Positions 57,840-64,000 of a stretch of DNA of 64,000 nt are shown here, piece by piece (position 1 is the stretch's first letter; every line of letters begins with the position of its first letter). Under the pieces are notes generated by a model. The model saw nothing but the letters and a program-made list of their open reading frames with translations. It made no database searches and was not told where the DNA came from. The DNA is taken from NCBI RefSeq assembly GCF_026210795.1, contig NC_089430.1, forward strand, positions 4,960,001 to 5,024,000, given 5' to 3'. The position numbers were made by a program, and so were the translations under genes. Source of the DNA: Rhizophagus irregularis (Eukaryota > Glomeromycota > Glomeromycetes > Glomerales > Glomeraceae).

Positions 57840-59399
57840 TTACAATTTATCATCAATGTTAATAGTATTCAATTGAGCAACATCAATCCTTAAAGATTCT
57901 AATTAATAATAAATCTAATTAGTATTCATAAATTTTAAAAGATTTTTTTTTTAAAAGAATAAGTTATAATTAATACCTGAATATTCCATACTTATAATAT
58001 TATCTTTATATTCATAATAATCATCGGAATTTCTTGGTTCAGGAAGATTATTAAAATCAAGCAATCTACTCGTATAAATAGCTTCTGAATGTGTCTCATA
58101 TGATAACGCTAAACTAGTTGAAGGTAAACCATTATTTGATAAATTATTATTAATTTTTTCTGCTTCCTTAATTTGCTTTTTTAATTTTGTTTGATTTCTT
58201 CCATTAAACCACAATTGAGCTAAGATTTCTTTAATTTCTCCTGCCATTGGTCGATTTAATGGATTTGCATCCAAGCATCTTTTAATTAAATGCACAATTA
58301 TTTGAGGAACTTTAATATTAAATCTTGGTCTAAGCCCTTGGCAAATTTTTATTGCTAAATTTTCGTCATGACAAACATCATGATATGGAGGTAATCCAAC
58401 AATTAATTCATACATTATTATGCCAAAACTATAAATATCAGCAGCTTTGGTATAATTTTGACCTTGTAAGATTTCAGGGGCTATGTAAGGTAAAACACCG
58501 TATACCCTGTTTTTTGTATTTTCTGAAATAGTATCAATATAATCTGCAGGTTTACATAAACCCATATCAGTTATATAAATAATACCATCATGAAGTATAT
58601 TTCCAGCATGTAAGTCCCGATGAATTAATTTGTTACCATGAATATATTGAAGTCCACGTGCAATATCAAATAAATAATAAAATTTATCATTCCAACTTAA
58701 TTTATTATGTCTTTCATCTAAATAATTTCGTAAACTGCCGTTCTTTGCATAATCCAAAACCATCATATAATTTTTTGTTTCTGGATCTTGAGTTATTCCA
58801 TAAAGTCCAATAATATTAGCAAAAATATTATTTACCTTATTATGTAATGTAATCTACACAAAAATGATGTAAGTAAAAAAATTATACTATTTTCATAAAG
58901 TAAATTATATTTGTACCTCATTCATAAATTCTAATGAAACATTTTTTGAATTATCTAAACTTTTCAAAGCCACAACTTTACTTCCATATCTTTTCCAATT
59001 TTGAATTTTATCATCCCATGCAATTATATTACCATCAATCCAATTTGCTTGATAAACTTTGCCAAATCCACCTTTCGCAATATATTTAATATTACAAAAT
59101 CTATCATAGGGTATCCATTCTAATGTATTTTTTACTTCATAGAATGCATGTGCTAATAGTTGATTATTTTGAATAAATTTATCAATATTATCATTACCGC
59201 TAGTCCAATTTTTGAAATTTTGCTGAAAATGTTTCACTTTACACTTTTTAAGATTCATAAGGTCACATTGTTTACATATTTCATTTGATGGATTTACTTC
59301 ATTTAATTTTTCGTTAATATGTAGTGAATTAGTCGGCTTCTTTCTCAAAATATTAAGCGATTGTTTACCGTTCCTAATCTTTTTAATAAGAGAATCCAT
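57840..59399 (-). CDS. Kinase locus E: single N-unit tyrosine-kinase-like protein, intact
   Basis: Three exons on the minus strand: 59399-58917, 58853-57977 and 57898-57840, phases consistent, 472 residues. I choose ATG 59399 (MDSLIKKIRNGKQSL) because an upstream ATG at 59453 adds residues not seen in relatives. The N-terminus has CKQCDLMNLKKC, NFKNWTSGNDNIDKF and TLEWIPYDRFCNIKYIAKGG. Kinase features: GGFGKVY, VVALKSL, HRDLHAGN, ITDMGLCKPA (DMG for DFG), YIAPE, GIIMYELIVGLPPY and PLNRP. The C-terminal exon ends in SLRIDVAQLNTINIDDKL, where the donor used by relatives (GATGGT) has become GATGAT, so the protein ends here and lacks the basic tail. It shows the simplest form of the family and is probably the nearest to the ancestral layout. 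Confidence 0.82.
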
Positions 59400-59539
59400 C
59401 GAAGTTATACGGTAATTGATTGTGCGAAATTTAAAAAACTTTCCGTAGTACATCTGTTGTGTAAATTAGGTCATTTTAATAATGATGTAACGACGTGATT
59501 ACATAAATATTACGTAAATTTGTCAAACCGTTACAAGAA

Positions 59540-60480
59540 ACGTTTTTAAGTTTAGCGTAGTTTGAAAAAAATTTTTTACGCAAAGAATTTTATTATTAAT
59601 AAAATAAAATCTTTGTAGAGTTTTTTTTTTAATATAGGCAAAGGCTATCTTTGATAGAATTTTTTTCTAATAAAAAGATTTTTTTTTTATTTCGTTAGAG
59701 AATTTTTTTTATTGATTGGGAAGTTTCTTTTAATATGGAGTTTTTTTTTTGATAGATAATTTCGGTAAGGATTTTTTGATAGAAATTTCATTGGAGAATT
59801 TTTTTTAATAAGATTTTTTTTTTGACAGATAATTTGTCGGAAAAAAAATTTTTTTAACAGGAGACATTTTATTTCGAATTTTTTTTTAATAGGAGGGACT
59901 TTTACTTGATAAAAGAATTTCTTTATTAGAGATTTTTTTTATTAGGGGAGTTTGTTTTTGATAGAATTCATTAAAGAATTTTTCTTTAATATAGATAAAT
60001 TATAATTTTGTCGAAAAATTTTTTTTTTTGATAGAAATTTCATTATTGAATTTATTTTTTAATAGGTAAATATTTTTTTGATTGATCATTTTGTTAGTAA
60101 ATTTTTTTAACAGGGAGAATTTTAGAGAACCTCGGTAAAAAATTTTTTTTAATAGGAGGGGAGTTTTTTTGATAGAAATTCTATTGGTGTTTTTTGATGG
60201 AAAATTTTTGTTAGAAATTTTTTCTTTAATAAGTGATATTTTTTTTCTTGATTGAGAATTTCATTAGAGAATTGTTGGTTGAAAAGTTTTTTTATAGGGG
60301 AGTCTTTTTTTTTATGGAGAATTTCGTTTAAGTCTTATAGAAAATTTTATTGAAAATAATTTTTTTTTAATAAGGGTATTGAGAATTTTGGATTGAAATT
60401 TTTTTTTTTAATAAAGAATTTCATTAGAGATCTTTTTTTTTTATAAAAAAATTTATTGAAATTTATTGGAAAATTTTTTA
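59540..60480. repeat. Low-complexity T-tract block with degenerate internal repeats
   Basis: Nearly 1 kb in which runs of 6-10 T alternate with short phrases such as GATAGAAATTTCATT, TAATAGGGGAG and GAGAATTTC, at loose spacing of about 30-60 bases. No frame. It looks like an old, scrambled tandem array. Confidence 0.6.
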
Positions 60481-61366
60481 TTGAATTACAATTTTAATAA
60501 ATTTATAAAATTAATTATTATTTTTTTAATGGATATTACAAATAAATTGTTTGCTAGTAAAATAAAAATGCGCATTTTATCATGGGTTTCTTAATTATCT
60601 TAATCTTATTAATCAGTTTTTTTTAAATTTTTGTTTATTTTTTTATTTTTAATAATGGACTTTTTTTATCGCTACGGCGAGGCGATATATCGCTAGTCCT
60701 CAAATGTCACGTGTTTAGACTATTATCATGTGATTGGTTTATCGCTTTATCGCTATTATTAAAATGAAAACATTTTGACTTTCGAGAGTGAGAAGTTGAA
60801 GTTGTGGGAAATACTGATCTACGAAAGTTTATTAAAAGTATAATTCACATGATTATAGTTTAATTTACATCATTACAATAAAATGATTACTTTATTTTAT
60901 TATCGAAGATAGTAGATGTTAATTACAAAGAATAGAATTATAAAATAAAACTAAAAATTGAATGATTTAACAATTTACATCCCCTACGGGACCTATCTAA
61001 GTTTGGGCACTCATACAGGCAGGAAAACTACGCTACAGCCCATAATTAAAAAAAATAAAATGAATAATAAAAAAAACGCACTGGGACCAGGAATATGACT
61101 AGTAAAAGGGGGTGGAAAAAAAGCGGGAGCTAAAAAAAAACCAAAGACACCGAGAAAAAAGAAAAATAGAATAGAAGAACGGAAAAAAAAAAATAAAACA
61201 CCTTCCTACCGAACCACCTAAATCACCTTAAACACCAATTAACTTCATTCATGGGTCCTACAAAAGAAATAAGCGCCACTGATTTCGCCTAAAAAAAAAA
61301 TGTTATGACAGTAATACAGTTAAAGCCACTTATTCTATGCTATTTAGGATTTGATTATTCACGACC
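60481..61366. other. AT-rich spacer and probable 3' UTR of the ORF1-like gene
   Basis: No gene. Around 60670-60760 several TATCGC/GCGATA palindromic words occur. The less AT-rich part from about 60975 to 61366, on the minus strand, looks like the transcribed 3' tail of the ORF1-like gene. Confidence 0.4.
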
Positions 61367-62701
61367 TCACACCAAAAGGTTTAGGAGTTTTAAGAGTAAA
61401 GGACGCATGTCATCAGTCTTTTGTTGAGTGTTGGATTTGTTGCGCGAACGAGTCGAGGAACTGAGTGATTTGCCCAGATTCTTCCCTTTACTTTGTTGTG
61501 AATAAGTCTTTTTGTCCTTATTGGACTTTGGAGGAATTTTTTTTGTGGGAGGAGTTGAGATGGTCGGCTTCCAATGATGGCTAAATTCCATACATCTAAG
61601 TAGGTGTTCGTGTGTCTCAAAGTAAGCGATCAACTGATGTTTCCCATGTACCTTTAAATGAATAAAAGCACGACCCTTCAATTCATGACTCAATATATGT
61701 TCGAAGGATTGATTTTCGTGATAACTGAATGCCAACGGATTAGACTTCCAGTCTTCCGGAAGAGAAAATTTTACTTGAAAACGTTCCCGAGCCTTACGTT
61801 CTCTTAATTTCCAATGTCCAGGATACCAGCGGACAAGACCATCACCTAATTTTTGTTGCCACGTTCTCATAACGAAGTCCGTGTCTGTAGTTGGTTTGAG
61901 TATCATTTTTGTCCAAACGGACTGATACTTGTGTTGTGTCTTAAAGGATATTTCCAATACTTGGCCCCATGATTTTAGATGTTCCAGGATTGCATCATGT
62001 GACCAGGCCGCAGGTATATCGTAAATCATAATAGTTCGCACTTGACCTTTTTGCGAATTATGTATTACATTGTTATTAATAGTCATCTTAGTGATCTTGC
62101 CTTTTGTAATTTGTGATTCCGAAGATGTTACATTTTTCGGAATCTGAGAACCAATCGGCTTGGATATAGATGTAGATGATTGATCAACATTGGATGAACC
62201 TTCCTGATTTGGTTGGGACGCGGTTGTATCCGGATCTACATTGTCATCTATGTTCATGGATTCGTCGATCACAAGATTGGCGTCTGCATCATCTGATACA
62301 GGCGCTTTTTGTTTGCCGACCTTCTTCTCCTTTTTTTTTAGCTGCGCCTCAACAGCGCTTTGAACGAGTGAAGGAAGAGCATTTTGGTAACGTGAGCTTA
62401 AACTATCCAGTGTTTGTCGAGCTTTGCAGCGAGCTCCTGAGATTATCGCTTGATTTAAGGTTCTCGTAAACTGTTTAGTAACTCTTACATTATCCAGTAT
62501 AGACCGCTCTGTGACTATGTCGCCTTTTGGAACGAGTTTAGCAGTTGCAGTCTTATAAAATTCAGACTCTACATCACCACACTGTAAGTAATCAAATATT
62601 ATGTCCCCTAATAAAGAAGCGAACGAGTTGGTGAAGGAGTCGACGAACTCTTGTACGGGTATAGACTGTTGTGAAGATTTCTTTTTATTACTTTTACCCA
62701 T
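61367..62701 (-). CDS. ORF1-like RNA-binding protein of a retroelement, RRM-like domain
   Basis: The single exon of 444 codons runs from ATG 62701 (MGKSNKKKSSQQSIPVQEFV) to 61367. The N-terminal 130 residues are helical and basic. An acidic, Ser/Asp-rich linker follows (about 135-210). Then comes an RRM-like domain starting VRTIMIYDIPAAWSHDAILE and continuing with HLKSWGQVLEISFK and VRWYPGHWKLRERKARERFQ. The C-terminus is Ser/Lys/Arg-rich (SSSTRSRNKSNTQQK) and ends in LLLKLLNLLV. From memory, this layout is repeated many times in Rhizophagus genomes as the first ORF of LINE-like elements, or alone. No reverse transcriptase follows within the window. The frame is intact with less AT-rich codons than its flanks, suggesting recent arrival. 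It could also be a domesticated host gene. Confidence 0.6.
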   Translation of the reverse strand: MGKSNKKKSSQQSIPVQEFVDSFTNSFASLLGDIIFDYLQCGDVESEFYKTATAKLVPKGDIVTERSILDNVRVTKQFTRTLNQAIISGARCKARQTLDSLSSRYQNALPSLVQSAVEAQLKKKEKKVGKQKAPVSDDADANLVIDESMNIDDNVDPDTTASQPNQEGSSNVDQSSTSISKPIGSQIPKNVTSSESQITKGKITKMTINNNVIHNSQKGQVRTIMIYDIPAAWSHDAILEHLKSWGQVLEISFKTQHKYQSVWTKMILKPTTDTDFVMRTWQQKLGDGLVRWYPGHWKLRERKARERFQVKFSLPEDWKSNPLAFSYHENQSFEHILSHELKGRAFIHLKVHGKHQLIAYFETHEHLLRCMEFSHHWKPTISTPPTKKIPPKSNKDKKTYSQQSKGKNLGKSLSSSTRSRNKSNTQQKTDDMRPLLLKLLNLLV

Positions 62702-64000
62702 TTCTTATATGTAAATTTTTTCTTAGTATTTTTTGAAAAAAATTTTTTTAAGAAAGAGTTTTTTATTCCAATAAAATGATTACGCAATTCCCATGACTAT
62801 TACATAATTAAACTAATCGAATCACATGACAAAAGCATAGCGGACATCCCTATTTTATCACAATACTGACTGATCATTTGTCGATCATTTGCCGATCATT
62901 TTTCAATTATCACATAATATAAATACCGTTGCTAAAAAAATTTACATAATAATTAATATGTTCAAATTTCACAAATAACTTAAATTTAGTTTTAATTTAT
63001 TGTGTATTAAATTTCATTAGATTTTATTAGTATTTGGCATATATTTATTCATTTTACGAAATTATTCACTAATTATGTTACTAATAAAAACCTGCATTAT
63101 GAATCAGATCACTGCATTATTTTTTTTATAGATTCTACATAATATAAAGAATATTTGTGCAAATTCTTAAGTTTCGCACTCACATATTCATCTTCGCACT
63201 TCAATTTTTGTCTGATGATCGGCAATAATTAGTGAATTACCATATACAAATAATATTTTTATGATATTATTAAAAATTGTCTAATAATTACATAATTAAA
63301 GTCATATGATAATTTAGTGTTTTTACTTAGATTTCCATTATTTTTTTGCCACAAAATTTGAAAAATATTTGTGATTTTGCAATAAGTTTTTAAAATCCGG
63401 AATTAGTGATCAGCAAATGATCGGCAAGGTGATATGAGCATGTCCGCTATGCTCATGACAAATGGGTATAGCGATAAATCGCATATGCGATAAATCATAA
63501 TTTTCTTAAAATAATATGATTGATAAGCAATACACATAATTATGCATAAGTATTGTTCTTATATATCATTGACACTTTGACAGAACAGATATTTATAATA
63601 GTATTAGCTTATAACTTTATAAGCATAAGTATCTATGTATATAATAATGAACATATGTTTTAGCTTAAAAAGTTTCACCAATTTTCTTAATATTCGTGTT
63701 ATTTTAAAAAAATTCACGTATTTAAATTGAATATGATTGCAAATAATTTTTATAAAAAAATTCAGCCCACATCACACAAATCACTGATTGATCAGCAATA
63801 CATAATTATGCATAAATATTGTTCTTTCATTTATAAAGCATCGGGTGAAATTTTTTTTTCTTACTAAAAATTTTTTTTTAATTTCTTCCTTTTACATGTA
63901 TGAATTTTATTTGAAAAAAACTCTCAACAGATTCTTTTATCAAAAGTAAAATGCTGATTAATTCATATGATTGTGATTGTGATTATGAATGTAATGCAAA
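62702..64000. other. AT-rich flank with GATCATTTG words and a direct repeat
   Basis: No gene seen. GATCATTTG or its complement recurs at 62871-62905 and 63415-63430. A direct repeat of about 42 bases is at 63518-63560 and 63785-63826 (GATTGATAAGCAATAC, ATAATTATGCATAA, TATTGTTCTT), with small differences. Confidence 0.5.

Overview
The window looks like nuclear DNA of an arbuscular mycorrhizal fungus (Glomeromycotina, most likely Rhizophagus). The reasons are the very AT-rich background, short GT-AG introns with phase-matched exons, and several copies of a kinase family with a WTSGN-type N-terminal module that I know from Rhizophagus proteomes. This assignment comes from memory of those families, not from a search.

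Positions 1 to about 14.7 kb hold a visibly GC-richer, compact virus-like element of the Maverick/Polinton type whose left end lies outside the window. Its genes, in order, are: a zinc-ribbon protein (-), a DDE integrase with a chromodomain (+, broken), a Gag-like plus aspartic protease gene (-, broken), an A32/FtsK-type packaging ATPase (+), a small ORF in frame behind it (+), an unknown (-), a 2-cysteine-adaptor-like protein (-, broken), an F-box-like protein (-, broken), two unknowns (-), a protein-primed DNA polymerase B with an OTU-like N-terminal Cys/His domain (-, broken) and an SF3/D5-type helicase (-) split by an AT-rich block of about 1 kb. Most minus-strand genes share an upstream motif with the core TAATTGAAGAT. 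I see no jelly-roll capsid gene and no adenain-type protease. The Gag plus retropepsin gene fits tightly between integrase and ATPase, as if it were the element's own structural module.

From 15.2 to 22.4 kb, three degenerate multi-exon genes lie head to tail (+). The third resembles a CACTA/Plavaka-like transposase. All carry in-frame stops or shifts, so this is probably a dead transposon or repeat family.

From 22.8 to 59.4 kb there are five loci of one tyrosine-kinase-like family. Loci A (-, 22.8-27.2), C (-, 38.9-44.2) and D (+, 49.4-55.6) contain 6, 8 and 8 tandem exons that each encode the N-terminal module plus a kinase N-lobe, followed by a single catalytic C-lobe exon and short tandem C-terminal mini-exons. 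Loci B (+, 29.5-30.9) and E (-, 57.8-59.4) have a single N-unit. Exon ends are phase-compatible throughout. A, D and E read as intact; B and C carry stops. Only the unit next to the C-lobe exon keeps the canonical glycine loop and VALK.

The rest is AT-rich intergenic DNA. It includes a 20-copy, roughly 60-bp minisatellite (36.7-37.9 kb) whose units carry an ACGTCA/TGACGT palindrome, an ATGTCA hexamer tract, a MITE-like insertion in an intron of locus D, a T-tract low-complexity block (59.5-60.5 kb), and a solo ORF1-like gene with an RRM-type fold (61.4-62.7 kb).
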